This document shows positions 18,364 to 27,475 of a stretch of DNA of 64,000 nucleotides, piece after piece (the first letter of the stretch is position 1; each line of letters opens with the position of its first letter). The DNA is from Beijerinckiaceae bacterium (GTDB lineage Bacteria; Pseudomonadota; Alphaproteobacteria; Rhizobiales; Beijerinckiaceae): assembly GCA_947475995.1 (NCBI GenBank), contig CANJNI010000009.1, positions 50,702-114,701 of the forward strand. Direction: 5' to 3'. The position numbers and the translations under genes are program-made. Below the pieces are notes generated by a model that did not search any database, was not told the origin of the DNA, and was given only the letters and a program-made list of their open reading frames with translations.

Positions 18364-19829
18364 GTGCCGCAGAAGGTCTGCAACACACGTTCTTCGTGTT
18401 GGGGCGGACGGGCATAAAGCTCGTATTGCGGCTGATCGTCATAAGGACGTGACAGCACCGCCAGCATCTCATGAAAGCGCGTGAAGTCGTCGCGATCAAT
18501 CGCTGCCTCGATGGCCTGCTCGATGCGATGATTGCGCGGTATGAAAGCCGGATTGCTGGCGCGCAACAGGGCGGCGACGTCCGTCTTCGATTGCGGCTGG
18601 CGAGACAACCGCTGCGCCCAACGCGCACGCCAATCCGAAAAGGCCGCGGCCCCAAGGGGATTTTCGGCGGGCGGCGATTCAAGTGCTGAAGCAAGCGCCC
18701 GGAACGCAATCGTGAAGTCAGATTTCGTCGCCGCAAGCGTATCCAGAAATGTCTGGACAAGCCCGGCATCATCATCTTCCGCGCCGAACAGGCCGAGCTT
18801 GCGCCGGAATCCATCGAGCCACGCAGTTTGATAGATGTCCTTGAAGGCAGCCAGCGACTCCTTCGCCATCTCCAGCGCCTTGTCGGCGTCCGGATCGAAC
18901 AGGAACATCAGCGTTTCCACCAGCCGCGCGAGATTCCATTGCGCCACGATGGGCTGGTTTGAATAGGCGTAGCGCCCGCCCGTGTCGATGGAGCTGAACA
19001 CCATGGCCGGATCGTAATGATCCATGAACGCGCAGGGACCGAAGTCGATAGTCTCGCCCGAAACCGACATGTTGTCGGTGTTCATCACGCCGTGAATGAA
19101 CCCGATCTGCATCCAGCGCGCCACAAGTTGCGCCTGCCGGGCAACCACGTTTTCATAGAGCGCGCGCGCCGGACGTTCAGCTTGCCGCGCATCGGGATAA
19201 TGCCGGTCGATGACATATTCGACGAGACGCATGATGGCTTCACGGTCGCGCCGCGCAGCGAAATACTGAAACGTCCCAACCCGGATATGGCTTGAGGCAA
19301 CGCGCGTCAGCACAGCGCCCGGCAGAGCCACCTCGCGATAGACGCGCTCGCCGGTCGTCACAGCCGCGAGCGCGCGCGTTGCAGGAACGCCGAGCGCGTG
19401 GAAAGCTTCGCTGACGAGATATTCGCGCATCACGGGTCCAAGCGCCGCGCGTCCGTCGCCGCGCCGCGAGAAGGGCGTGGGCCCGGAGCCTTTCAGTTGC
19501 ACATCGCGCCGCCGCCCGTTGCGATCGACGATTTCGCCAAGAAGGATCGCACGGCCATCGCCAAGCTCCGGCGAGAAATGCCCGAACTGGTGGCCCGAAT
19601 AGGCCATCGCGATGGGCTGCGCGCCGCCCGGAAGCTCATTGCCGGAAAAGATGGCCGTCTTTTCGGCGTCGCCCAGATGCGGCAGCCCGAGTTCGACCGC
19701 CAGGCTCTCGTTGAACCTGATCAGTCGCGGCGAGGCCACGGTCCCCGGCGGGACCGGCGCGAAAAAATCCTCCGGAAGGCGCGCGTAGGAATTATCGAAC
19801 GGAAAGCGCGTCTGATTGATGGCCGTCAT
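18360..19829 (-). CDS. selO: Protein adenylyltransferase SelO (YdiU/UPF0061)
   Basis: 489 residues. SelO is a pseudokinase-fold enzyme that transfers AMP from ATP to Ser, Thr or Tyr of target proteins during redox stress. Hallmarks: FDNSYARLPEDFF at the N-terminus, YSGHQFGHFSPELGDGRA, QLKGSGPTPFSRRGDGRA, and the metal-binding HGVMNTDNMS ending in DFGPCAFMD. The C-terminus FCGT has a cysteine near the end, as often seen in bacterial SelO with an intramolecular disulfide. The ATG at 19829 is preferred over an upstream one at 19853 because it matches the family N-terminus. Convergent with the lytic transglycosylase; their stops share CTAG. Confidence 0.93.
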   Translation of the reverse strand: MTAINQTRFPFDNSYARLPEDFFAPVPPGTVASPRLIRFNESLAVELGLPHLGDAEKTAIFSGNELPGGAQPIAMAYSGHQFGHFSPELGDGRAILLGEIVDRNGRRRDVQLKGSGPTPFSRRGDGRAALGPVMREYLVSEAFHALGVPATRALAAVTTGERVYREVALPGAVLTRVASSHIRVGTFQYFAARRDREAIMRLVEYVIDRHYPDARQAERPARALYENVVARQAQLVARWMQIGFIHGVMNTDNMSVSGETIDFGPCAFMDHYDPAMVFSSIDTGGRYAYSNQPIVAQWNLARLVETLMFLFDPDADKALEMAKESLAAFKDIYQTAWLDGFRRKLGLFGAEDDDAGLVQTFLDTLAATKSDFTIAFRALASALESPPAENPLGAAAFSDWRARWAQRLSRQPQSKTDVAALLRASNPAFIPRNHRIEQAIEAAIDRDDFTRFHEMLAVLSRPYDDQPQYELYARPPQHEERVLQTFCGT

Positions 19830-19888
19830 GATCCGCCTGCGAATGGTGTGCATCTTTATATGGGGTGCGGCGATGGCGTGGCGAGGGC

Positions 19889-20977
19889 CTATTTGAGGGC
19901 CATCGAGACGCCCTTGACCTGCGCGAAGACCGCAAGCCCGACGCGCAATTGCAGCGTCTCCCAGGAACGCCGTGTGACGCGCGCCAGAAGGGCGGCGCCT
20001 TCGCCGCTCTCGCCCAGATGCAGCACAGCCAGCATGTCGCCGGTCGGCAATTGCGTGGCGGAAGCGATACGGGCGGACAGGATGTTGAGGATCGTGGTCT
20101 GATGCGCATGTTCGAGCGCGAGGCTCACATCGCCCGCGCCGATGCGGATGCGGCGGCGCTGCTGCGGCTCAAGCGGGGCAGAAGGCGCGAGAATTTCCCC
20201 ACCGGCGACGCGCAGGCGCGCAAGGCCGTAGGCGGCGTCATAGCCCGTCACTTCGGCCTCCATGACCACCGAGGCTTCGCGCGCCCGCGCAAGCGGCAGA
20301 TCCGGATTGCTCATCACGTCCGCAAGCGCCCCGTTGGCGATCACCCGGCCTTGCCGCATGAGCACGATGCGATCTGCGAAGCGCTCGACCTCGCTGATGT
20401 CATGGCTGACATAGATGATCGGCATCGAGAGCCTGTCGTGCAAGCGGTCGAGGAACGGCAGGATTTCATCCTTGGTCTCTCGGTCGAGCGCCGCCAGCGG
20501 TTCGTCCATCAGCAGCAGTCGCGGTTCAGACAGAAGCGCGCGACCGATGGCGACGCGCTGCCGTTCGCCGCCAGACAGATGACGCGGCATGCGATCGATC
20601 AGCCGCGTGACGCCGAGCAATTCGGTCACTTCATCGAAATGGACGGCGCGTTCGCCGCCACGCGGCGCTCCGTACAAAAGGTTCTGCTTCACCGACAGAT
20701 GCGGAAACAGGCTGGCTTCCTGAAAGACATAACCGACGGGCCGCTTCCACGTCGGCAGAAAATTCGCCCCGTCCTGCCAGAGCGATGCGCCGATGCGGCA
20801 ATATCCATCGTGAACTTTCTGCAAGCCCGCAATGCAGCGCAGCACCGAGGTCTTGCCGCAGCCGGAAGGACCGAACAGGGCCGTGACGCCCTGCGCGGGC
20901 GTCTCGAACGCCGCATCGAGCCCGAAGCCGCCGAACGTGCCGGTGAAGCGGCAGGAGATGATGTCCATCGCGCTCAT
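19889..20977 (-). CDS. modC: Molybdate ABC transporter ATP-binding protein ModC
   Basis: 362 residues. Walker [10 protein letters not shown]-loop ([12 protein letters not shown]), signature [16 protein letters not shown], Walker [14 protein letters not shown] and the switch histidine (YVSHDISE) are all present. The C-terminal TOBE/Mop domain (about 290-360) is the molybdate-sensing domain of ModC. It powers uptake through ModB. The start ATG overlaps the modB stop by four bases (ATGA). It is last in the modE-A-B-C operon. Confidence 0.95.
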   Translation of the reverse strand: MSAMDIISCRFTGTFGGFGLDAAFETPAQGVTALFGPSGCGKTSVLRCIAGLQKVHDGYCRIGASLWQDGANFLPTWKRPVGYVFQEASLFPHLSVKQNLLYGAPRGGERAVHFDEVTELLGVTRLIDRMPRHLSGGERQRVAIGRALLSEPRLLLMDEPLAALDRETKDEILPFLDRLHDRLSMPIIYVSHDISEVERFADRIVLMRQGRVIANGALADVMSNPDLPLARAREASVVMEAEVTGYDAAYGLARLRVAGGEILAPSAPLEPQQRRRIRIGAGDVSLALEHAHQTTILNILSARIASATQLPTGDMLAVLHLGESGEGAALLARVTRRSWETLQLRVGLAVFAQVKGVSMALK

Positions 20978-21651
20978 GCGTTGTCGCGCGCCATGCGGTG
21001 CTCCAGCATGTTCATCGCGAGGATGACGCCGAAAGCGAATGCCACCATGCCGGCTGCCAGAATATTGGCTTCGCGCCAGCGAGATGTTTCGACGAAATCA
21101 TAGATCGCGATGGAGAGCACTTTCGTCTGGCCCGGAATGTTGCCGCCGATCATCAGCACGACGCCGAATTCACCCACCGTATGCGCGAAGCCCAGCATGG
21201 CGGCGGTCAGGAAGCCCGGTCGCGCCAGCGGAACCGCGACAGTCCAGAAGGCCCGCACCGGAGAGGCCCGCAAGGTCGCGGCGACTTCCATCGGCCTGTC
21301 GCCCATCGCCCGGAAAGCGTTGTGGATGGGCTGCACCACGAAGGGCAGGGAAAAGATCACGGAGCCGATCAGCAAGCCCGTGAAGGAAAACGCCATCGTG
21401 CGTGCGCCCCACAGGCTCGCCAGCGCGCCGCCGGGTCCGGACGGGCCCAGCAGCAGAAGAAGATAAAAGCCCAGCACGGTGGGGGGCAGCACCAGCGGCA
21501 TGGCGACCACCGCCATCAGCGCATGTTTCCACCACGCATCATGGCGCGACAGCTTCCACGCGACAGGCGTCCCGATGATCAGCAGGATCAGAGTGGTCAG
21601 TCCCGCGAGTTCGATGGTCAACCGGATCGGCTGCCAGAGTTCAGCCGACAA
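20974..21651 (-). CDS. modB: Molybdate ABC transporter permease ModB
   Basis: 225 residues with about five to six transmembrane helices. The EAA coupling loop reads [26 protein letters not shown], and the region [19 protein letters not shown] is typical of ModB. It forms the inner-membrane channel with ModC. It is 14 bases downstream of modA. Confidence 0.94.
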   Translation of the reverse strand: MSAELWQPIRLTIELAGLTTLILLIIGTPVAWKLSRHDAWWKHALMAVVAMPLVLPPTVLGFYLLLLLGPSGPGGALASLWGARTMAFSFTGLLIGSVIFSLPFVVQPIHNAFRAMGDRPMEVAATLRASPVRAFWTVAVPLARPGFLTAAMLGFAHTVGEFGVVLMIGGNIPGQTKVLSIAIYDFVETSRWREANILAAGMVAFAFGVILAMNMLEHRMARDNA

Positions 21652-21665
21652 AAGGTCCCTCCCGT

Positions 21666-22430
21666 TCAGCGCTTGTCATCAAGACCGTAGCCGAATTTCT
21701 CGATGGTCGCACGTGCTTCCGGTCCTTTCAGGAAGGCCATGAAAGCTGTCGCGGCGGGGTTTTGCGCACCTTTCTTCAGCAGCACCGCGTCCTGCCGGAT
21801 TGGCGTATAGAGTGTCTGGTCCACCAGCCATCGCGAGCCCCCATTGTTGCCTGCGAGCTGCGAGAGCGCGATGAAGCCAACCTCCGCATTGCCGGTGTCG
21901 ACGAACTGGAACGCCTGCGCGATGCTCGCGCCCTCGACGATCTTCGGCTTTAGGGCATCGTAAAGTCCGAGCGCCCGCATCGACTCGATGGCCGCCGCCC
22001 CATAGGGCGCAGCGCTTGGCGAAGCGATGGAGACTTTCTGGAACCTGCCGTTCTTCAGCGTATCGGCGCCCGTCACGGTTTTCGGGTCGCGGCTCCACAG
22101 AACCAGCTTGCCGACCGCATAGGTGAAGCGGCTTTCCGGAATCCCGAAGCCATCGTCCACGAGTTTCTTCGGACGTTCTTCATCGGCCGAAAGCATGATC
22201 TGGAACGGCGCTTCCTGAGTGATCTGGGCGAGAAGCTGGCCGGACGAACCGAAACTCAGCACTGCATCATGTCCGGTCTTTTGCTTGAAGGCGGCAGCGA
22301 TTTCCCTGGCGGCGTCGGTGAAGTTGGCCGCAACGGCCACATGGGTTTGCCCGGCGTGTGAGACGCCCGCAAGCCAAGCCAGCCACAGGCCCGCCAGGGC
22401 CGCGCGAATACAATTCGTTGCTTTCATCAA
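21666..22430 (-). CDS. modA: Molybdate-binding periplasmic protein ModA
   Basis: 254 residues. A signal peptide is cleaved near AGVSHAG. The mature protein starts with [20 protein letters not shown], then [13 protein letters not shown] and [12 protein letters not shown], the classic ModA oxyanion-binding elements, and it ends [11 protein letters not shown]. It binds molybdate or tungstate and delivers it to ModBC. It lies seven bases after modE. Confidence 0.95.
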   Translation of the reverse strand: MMKATNCIRAALAGLWLAWLAGVSHAGQTHVAVAANFTDAAREIAAAFKQKTGHDAVLSFGSSGQLLAQITQEAPFQIMLSADEERPKKLVDDGFGIPESRFTYAVGKLVLWSRDPKTVTGADTLKNGRFQKVSIASPSAAPYGAAAIESMRALGLYDALKPKIVEGASIAQAFQFVDTGNAEVGFIALSQLAGNNGGSRWLVDQTLYTPIRQDAVLLKKGAQNPAATAFMAFLKGPEARATIEKFGYGLDDKR

Positions 22431-22437
22431 TGACTCC

Positions 22438-23253
22438 CTAGTCTATCGCGATGATCACATGGGCTGCGTCGAAGACCGCGCAGGCTGCCCTGCCCTCCGC
22501 AAGCTCAAGGGCTTCGACGCTGCGCGCCGTGATGGATGCAGCCAATGTCTTGCCGCCGCCGATATCCAGAACCACTTCGGCGTTGACGCCTGACAATTCG
22601 CAGCGCCGCACCGTTCCGCGAATGCAGTTGCGTGCCGATACGGCCGGCGGCGTTGCGCCCGGCGCGATCATCACAAAGGGCGCTTTCACCAGTACGATGG
22701 CCGAGCGGCCGACACAGAGACCGAGTTCCTCGACGCTGGATTTGGTCACGAGCGCATAGATTGTGGTTTCGGGTGAAACCTCCACGGCGACTTCGCAGGC
22801 CAGCGCGCCGCTGTCCATTCCGGTGATGGTTCCGCGCAGCGCATTGCGGGCGCTGGTGCGCATGAAGAAGCCTGACATCAGGTCAATGGGCTTCACGCCG
22901 CTGCCGGCGAGGTCCGGCTCGACCGAGCGCAGCGCGCGCGCCATCTCGGCTTCGAGCTTGTCATAGGCCTCAATCACCTTGAGGCCCGTCGCGGTGAGTT
23001 GCGCTCCGCCGCCCGCCCGTCCGCCGACGCGCGTTTCCAGCAGGGGCTGGCCGAACAGGTTCGCCATCGCGTCCAGCGCGTCCCAGGCTGCCTTGTAGGT
23101 AATGCCGGCTGCCTTTGCGCCTGCCGTGATACTCCCGGCCCGCGCGACCGTCTGCAGCAGGCGGATGCGGTCGCGCCCGATGCTGGCCGCGTCATCCCGG
23201 CCGAACGTGATGCTGGCCTCGATGGCGCGCGAGGATGGTTTGCCCTTCGTCAT
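22438..23253 (-). CDS. modE: Molybdate-responsive regulator ModE
   Basis: 271 residues. An N-terminal winged helix-turn-helix (RIRLLQTVARAGSITAGAKAAGITYKAAWDALDAM) is followed by two tandem TOBE/Mop domains (about 130-195 and 205-270: SARNALRGTITGMDSGALACEV and SARNCIRGTVRRCELSGVNAEV) that bind molybdate. When loaded, ModE normally represses mod genes. There is no Shine-Dalgarno before the ATG. Instead, the palindrome ATATAG-N5-CTATAT overlaps the start codon, so the transcript may be leaderless and the gene autoregulated. It is first in the mod operon and divergent from the FecB-like gene. Confidence 0.92.
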   Translation of the reverse strand: MTKGKPSSRAIEASITFGRDDAASIGRDRIRLLQTVARAGSITAGAKAAGITYKAAWDALDAMANLFGQPLLETRVGGRAGGGAQLTATGLKVIEAYDKLEAEMARALRSVEPDLAGSGVKPIDLMSGFFMRTSARNALRGTITGMDSGALACEVAVEVSPETTIYALVTKSSVEELGLCVGRSAIVLVKAPFVMIAPGATPPAVSARNCIRGTVRRCELSGVNAEVVLDIGGGKTLAASITARSVEALELAEGRAACAVFDAAHVIIAID

Positions 23254-23268
23254 ATAGTCAGTCTATAT
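23252..23268. promoter_or_regulatory. Candidate ModE box in the modE / binding-protein divergent region
   Basis: ATATAG (23252-23257) and CTATAT (23263-23268) form a perfect inverted repeat with a TCAGT spacer. ModE sites of proteobacteria are AT-rich TATA-type inverted repeats of this kind. Its first bases are the modE start codon, and it lies about 105 bases before the divergent binding-protein gene, so one site could control both. Confidence 0.6.
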
Positions 23269-23372
23269 AGCGAAACTCGGCCGGGGAAAAGCGGTCTGGC
23301 GCGGCGCGGTTTATCGCGCTGGACCAATGGCGGCGGGTGAGATTAGGGATGTGGGCAGCAAGGGAGGGCGTC

Positions 23373-24416
23373 ATGCGCATCGGCGCGCGAATGCTGGGTC
23401 TGATCGGGCTTGTGGCGGCGGGCTGCCTGTATCCCGGCCTGCTGCAGGCGCGCGTCATCACGGATTCTGCCGGTCGCACCGTGACTGTGCCCGACAGGGT
23501 CGCGCGCGTGTTCCCCGCAGGCCCGCCTGCCTCCACGCTGGTTTACATGCTCGCGCCACAGACCCTGATCGGCTGGTCGCGAAAGCCGACCGAGGCCGAG
23601 AAGCAATATATGCTGCCTGCGGTGCGCGACCTGCCCGAGGCGGGACGCCTGACCGGACGCGGCGATACGATCAATCTCGAAAAGCTGCTCGTCGACAGGC
23701 CCGATGTGATCGTCGACTTCGGCACGCTGAACGACACCTACAGGTCTCTGGCCGACCGCATACAACAGCAGTCGGGCATACCTTATGTGCTGATCGACGC
23801 GCGCTTCGCCAACACGCCTGCCGCCTTGCGCCTGATGGGCGACATCCTCGGCGTGAAGGAGCGCGGCGAAACTCTGGCGGCGGCGGCGGAAGCCCTGTTT
23901 GCGCAGGTTGACGCGACCGTGAAGGCCGCTCCGGCCGACCGCCGGCCCCGCGTCTATCTTGCGCGCGGACCCGAAGGGCTGGAGACCGGCACGCGCGGCT
24001 CCATCAACACCGAAATCATCGAACGTCTCGGGGCCGTCAATGTCGTCGAAGGCCTGCGGGAGGCGGGCGGCCTGATCACGGCTTCCCCCGAGCAGATCAT
24101 CGCCTGGAGCCCGGATACGATTGTCACCATAGACCGCGCCTTCATGCGGTCCCTGTCGCAGAAGCCGCTCTGGCAGGCTGTTCCGGCCGTAGCTCGCAAG
24201 CGCGTCTTTCTTGCGCCCGCATGGCCTTTCGGCGCCATCGACTCGCCGCCGTCGGTCAACCGCCTGCTCGGGCTGGTCTGGCTTGGCCATGTCTTCTACA
24301 ACCAGCCGGCCGAGGCGGGTCTTGGGGAGCAGGTGAAAAACTTCTTCCGTCTCTTCTACCATGTCGATCTGTCCGGGCCGGAACTGGCAAAGCTCCTCGA
24401 TCAATCGGGAAACTAG
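23373..24416 (+). CDS. Periplasmic/lipoprotein binding protein of a FecB/MolA-type ABC importer
   Basis: 347 residues. The ATG at 23373 has GGGAGG upstream. The N-terminal signal includes a lipobox-like VAAGC, so it may be lipid-anchored; cleavage after LLQA is the alternative. The fold is the cobalamin/ferric-siderophore (class III) type: DSAGRTVTVPDRVARVF, LLVDRPDVIVDFG, PYVLIDARFA and EQIIAWSPDTIV. Family members bind ferric siderophores, haem, cobalamin or, in MolA of Haemophilus (HI1472), molybdate and tungstate. The neighbouring modE-ModE box and modABC favour an oxyanion role; that is inference. It is first of a three-gene operon. Confidence 0.75.
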   Translation: MRIGARMLGLIGLVAAGCLYPGLLQARVITDSAGRTVTVPDRVARVFPAGPPASTLVYMLAPQTLIGWSRKPTEAEKQYMLPAVRDLPEAGRLTGRGDTINLEKLLVDRPDVIVDFGTLNDTYRSLADRIQQQSGIPYVLIDARFANTPAALRLMGDILGVKERGETLAAAAEALFAQVDATVKAAPADRRPRVYLARGPEGLETGTRGSINTEIIERLGAVNVVEGLREAGGLITASPEQIIAWSPDTIVTIDRAFMRSLSQKPLWQAVPAVARKRVFLAPAWPFGAIDSPPSVNRLLGLVWLGHVFYNQPAEAGLGEQVKNFFRLFYHVDLSGPELAKLLDQSGN

Positions 24417-24423
24417 GTCGTCG

Positions 24424-25425
24424 TTGAAGACAGGATCGACGCTACTCGCACTGACCGCCTTGCTGCTTGCTGCGATCATCGTCGCTGCGAGCGTGGGCCC
24501 TTTTCGGATTCCGCCCCTGACGGTCCTGACCACAATCGTCGCCCGCCTGATGGGTGATGTCGATGCGGGGCCGGTCCAGACCGTGCTGTTTCAGATCCGC
24601 CTGCCGCGCATCCTGGCGGCTGCGCTTGTGGGCGCTGCGCTCGCCGCAGCCGGCGCCGCTTACCAGAACGTGTTCCGCAATCCGCTCGTCTCGCCGGATA
24701 TTCTGGGCGTGTCCACCGGCGCGGGCCTCGGGGCCATTCTGGGCATCCTGTTCGGGCTGCCTGTCGTGGCGATCCAGTTGAGCGGGTTTGCAGGCGGGCT
24801 TGTGACTGTGTTGCTCGTCGGGGCTATTGCGCGCTCCATGCGGGGCGGCGGAGACGCGCTGGTGCTGGTGCTGTCGGGCATCGTGATCAGCGCGCTGGCC
24901 GGCGCGGGCATTTCGCTCGCCAAGATTCTCGCCGATCCTTACGACCAGTTGCCCGCGATGACCTTCTGGCTGCTCGGCAGCCTCGCGGGCGTCAAGGCGG
25001 GAGATCTGGCTGTCGCCGCGCCGGTGATCGTTTTGGGCATTATTCCTCTTGTGCTTTTGCGCTGGCGCATCGGCGTATTGTCGATGGGCGAGGATGAAGC
25101 ATTGTCGCTCGGCGTTGATGTGCGCCGCATGCGCCTTGTGGTGATTGCGGCCACGACGCTGATCACCGCCAGCGCGGTGGCGATCTCTGGCGTCATAGGC
25201 TGGGTGGGCCTCATGGCCCCGCATATGGCGCGCTTGCTGGTCGGGCCGCGCTTCGATCGCCTGCTGCCCGCCTCGCTGCTTCTGGGCGCGGCTTTCATGG
25301 TGGCGGTCGATACAATCGCCCGCACGGCCGCGCGGGTCGAGATTCCGCTCGGGGTTCTCACCGCTGTCATCGGCGGGCCGATCTTTGTCTGGCTGCTGGC
25401 GCGCTACCGGCGGAGAGCCGCATGA
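24424..25425 (+). CDS. FecCD/MolB-family ABC permease
   Basis: 333 residues from a TTG at 24424, eight bases after the stop of the binding protein. An ATG at 24361 would overlap that gene by 56 bases and add a non-family N-terminus. It has about nine to ten transmembrane helices, with family motifs RLPRILAAALVGAALAAAGAAYQNVFRNPL, SPDILGVSTGAGLGA and the C-terminal GWVGLMAPHMARLLVG coupling region. It is the channel subunit for the substrate delivered by the preceding protein, and works as a homodimer. It overlaps the ATPase gene by four bases. Confidence 0.88.
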   Translation: MKTGSTLLALTALLLAAIIVAASVGPFRIPPLTVLTTIVARLMGDVDAGPVQTVLFQIRLPRILAAALVGAALAAAGAAYQNVFRNPLVSPDILGVSTGAGLGAILGILFGLPVVAIQLSGFAGGLVTVLLVGAIARSMRGGGDALVLVLSGIVISALAGAGISLAKILADPYDQLPAMTFWLLGSLAGVKAGDLAVAAPVIVLGIIPLVLLRWRIGVLSMGEDEALSLGVDVRRMRLVVIAATTLITASAVAISGVIGWVGLMAPHMARLLVGPRFDRLLPASLLLGAAFMVAVDTIARTAARVEIPLGVLTAVIGGPIFVWLLARYRRRAA

Positions 25426-26198
25426 CGCTCCTGCGCGCCCGCGCTCTCGCCATCGGATATCCCGGAAAAGTGGTTGCGCAAGGCCTCGACTTCGTCATCG
25501 AGCCTGCAAGCGTCACCTGCCTGCTCGGGCCGAACGGCGTTGGCAAGACGACGCTGTTCAAGTCGCTGCTCGGCATGATTCCGGCGCAGGCGGGCGAGGT
25601 AGACTTGCTGGGCAGGCCGCTCGCCGCCATGCGCCGCGACGAGATTGCGCGGGTGATCGCCTATGTGCCACAGGGGCAGGCGGTGGAGTTTTCCTATTCG
25701 GTCCTCGATCTCGTCGTCATGGGCCGCACAGCGCATCTTGGCATGTTCGCGCAGCCCGGCGATGTTGATTTTCGCATCGCCCGGCAGGCCATGATGCGCC
25801 TTGGCATTGCGGATCTGGCGGATCGCGACTCCTCACGCATTTCCGGCGGTCAGCGGCAGCTTGCCTATGTGGCGCGCGCGCTCGCCCAGTCGGCGAAAAT
25901 CATCGTGATGGACGAGCCGACCGCTAGCCTCGATCTGGCAAACCGCGCGCGTGTGCTGGAGATGATCAAAAGCATGGCCCGCAGCGGATTGTCGATCATC
26001 ATGGCGACCCACGAGCCGGAAAATGCCTTCGACAGCGCCGATCAGGTGATCGTTCTGGAGCGGGGCGGGGCGCTCACGAGCGGGCCGCCTCAATCCGTGT
26101 TGAGCGCAGAACTCCTGTCGCGCCTCTATGGCGTGCCGATCATTGTTGAGCAAACAGCGTCCGGTCGCTACGTGGTGCGACCGGACGTTCTCATCTGA
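25422..26198 (+). CDS. FecE/MolC-family ABC ATP-binding protein
   Basis: 258 residues. Walker A GPNGVGKTT, Q-loop PQGQAVEFSYSVLDLVVMGR, signature ISGGQRQLAYVARALAQ, Walker B IIVMDEPTASLD and switch His (MATHEPENA). It is the energising subunit of the importer encoded just upstream, with an ATGA overlap. It is convergent with the binding protein at 26199, whose stop codon directly abuts its own. Confidence 0.9.
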   Translation: MTLLRARALAIGYPGKVVAQGLDFVIEPASVTCLLGPNGVGKTTLFKSLLGMIPAQAGEVDLLGRPLAAMRRDEIARVIAYVPQGQAVEFSYSVLDLVVMGRTAHLGMFAQPGDVDFRIARQAMMRLGIADLADRDSSRISGGQRQLAYVARALAQSAKIIVMDEPTASLDLANRARVLEMIKSMARSGLSIIMATHEPENAFDSADQVIVLERGGALTSGPPQSVLSAELLSRLYGVPIIVEQTASGRYVVRPDVLI

Positions 26199-27335
26199 TC
26201 AGAGCTTGCGATTGTTCGTCGCGTATTTGTTCCAGATGACGAGAAATTTGTCGACGGTCGACTGATCGTCGTAGGACACGAAGGGCTTGCCGGCCATCTC
26301 GTCCGGCAGGGTGAAGAACTCCTTGCGCTGCAGATCCTTGTGCACCGGCATAGTGCCGAACACAGCCGCCTGCGAAAGCTGTCCTTCTTTCGACAGCAGC
26401 CAGTTCACGTAGATCCGCGCGGCGTCGATGCCCGGCCCGCCGCGAAACACGGAGAGCTTTGACATTTCGAGCGGCACCATGTCGGGGCAATGCCAGCCGA
26501 TGGGAGTCCCCTTCGCTTGCAGCGCCTTGATCTGCTCCGGATAGGCTGGCAGCGACACGTAATTCTCTCCCGCGCCGACCAGATTCATGGCGGCATTCAG
26601 ACCCTCGGGCCTGATCTGCGGTTTCAGCTTGACGAAGAAATCGTCGATGAACTTGACCGCCCATTGTTCGCCATAGCTGTGCCAGAGCGGCATCATCCAC
26701 AGATGCGGCAATTGCACCGCCCCGATGCGGCCATTCGCCAGAATGGCGGTCTCCGGCAATTCCTTCCATGTCTTGGGCAACTGCTCTTTCTTGAGCAGGT
26801 TCGTATTGTAGGACATGCAATAGGGCCGCGACCGGAACGCGATGGCCAGCGCAGTCGGATCGTGCGCACCCGGCACGGCTGTCTTGTAGGCGGGAAGGTT
26901 CGACAGATTCTCCGCCGCATTGAGCCGCTGAAATTCCGACAGCGAACCATTCATGCTTTGCGCCACGTCAGTCAGATAGCGTCCCTGCGCGAAGGCCATG
27001 AGCGGACGGACGACGCGCTCGTTTGCCGCGCCGCGCGTGAACTCGACCTTGATGAACGGATAGCGTTCGGCGAAGGGCTTCATCAGGGCTTCCTGAAGCG
27101 GCGGCTCGTCCGAGCCGGTGATCTTCAGCGTGTTGTTCTTCTTGGCCCCCTCCAGCCAGGCGGGCGGCACTGCGAGTTCGTCGTCGAGCCCGTTCAGGAT
27201 GTCGGCAGAAACCTTGAGCTGTTCCAGCAAGGCCTGTGTGGATTTCGGCAACTCGGCTGCGCCCGCCTGCATGGCGAAAAATGCCGTGAAGGCGATCGCC
27301 GATACGGCCCCGGCGGCTATTTTGTTTGTCAGCAC
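26199..27335 (-). CDS. Extracellular solute-binding protein, iron(III)/polyamine type
   Basis: 378 residues from a GTG start with GGGAGAG upstream. The signal peptide runs IAFTAFFAMQAGAAE. The mature part has the class F periplasmic-binding look (ITGSDEPPLQEALMKPFAERYPFIKVEF, WCHCPDMVP-like hinge, and a C-terminal VNWLLSKEGQ). It shares the PFxExYPFIKxE motif with the second binding protein at 31933, so both probably serve the same class of importer. It is divergent from the Rieske oxygenase. The ligand is unknown; ferric iron or a metal chelate is one guess. Confidence 0.78.
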   Translation of the reverse strand: MLTNKIAAGAVSAIAFTAFFAMQAGAAELPKSTQALLEQLKVSADILNGLDDELAVPPAWLEGAKKNNTLKITGSDEPPLQEALMKPFAERYPFIKVEFTRGAANERVVRPLMAFAQGRYLTDVAQSMNGSLSEFQRLNAAENLSNLPAYKTAVPGAHDPTALAIAFRSRPYCMSYNTNLLKKEQLPKTWKELPETAILANGRIGAVQLPHLWMMPLWHSYGEQWAVKFIDDFFVKLKPQIRPEGLNAAMNLVGAGENYVSLPAYPEQIKALQAKGTPIGWHCPDMVPLEMSKLSVFRGGPGIDAARIYVNWLLSKEGQLSQAAVFGTMPVHKDLQRKEFFTLPDEMAGKPFVSYDDQSTVDKFLVIWNKYATNNRKL

Positions 27336-27475
27336 TGTTTCTCTCCCTTTTCGGCAGAATACCAACCGCTTGGCCACTTGGGAACCGCCGCCGCCAGTGT
27401 TTGACTCCGGCGGGCGGCATGTCGCAAATAGCCCCAACAGCGCCCCCTTGAGCGGCGCATCGCGGAGGAATCCCC

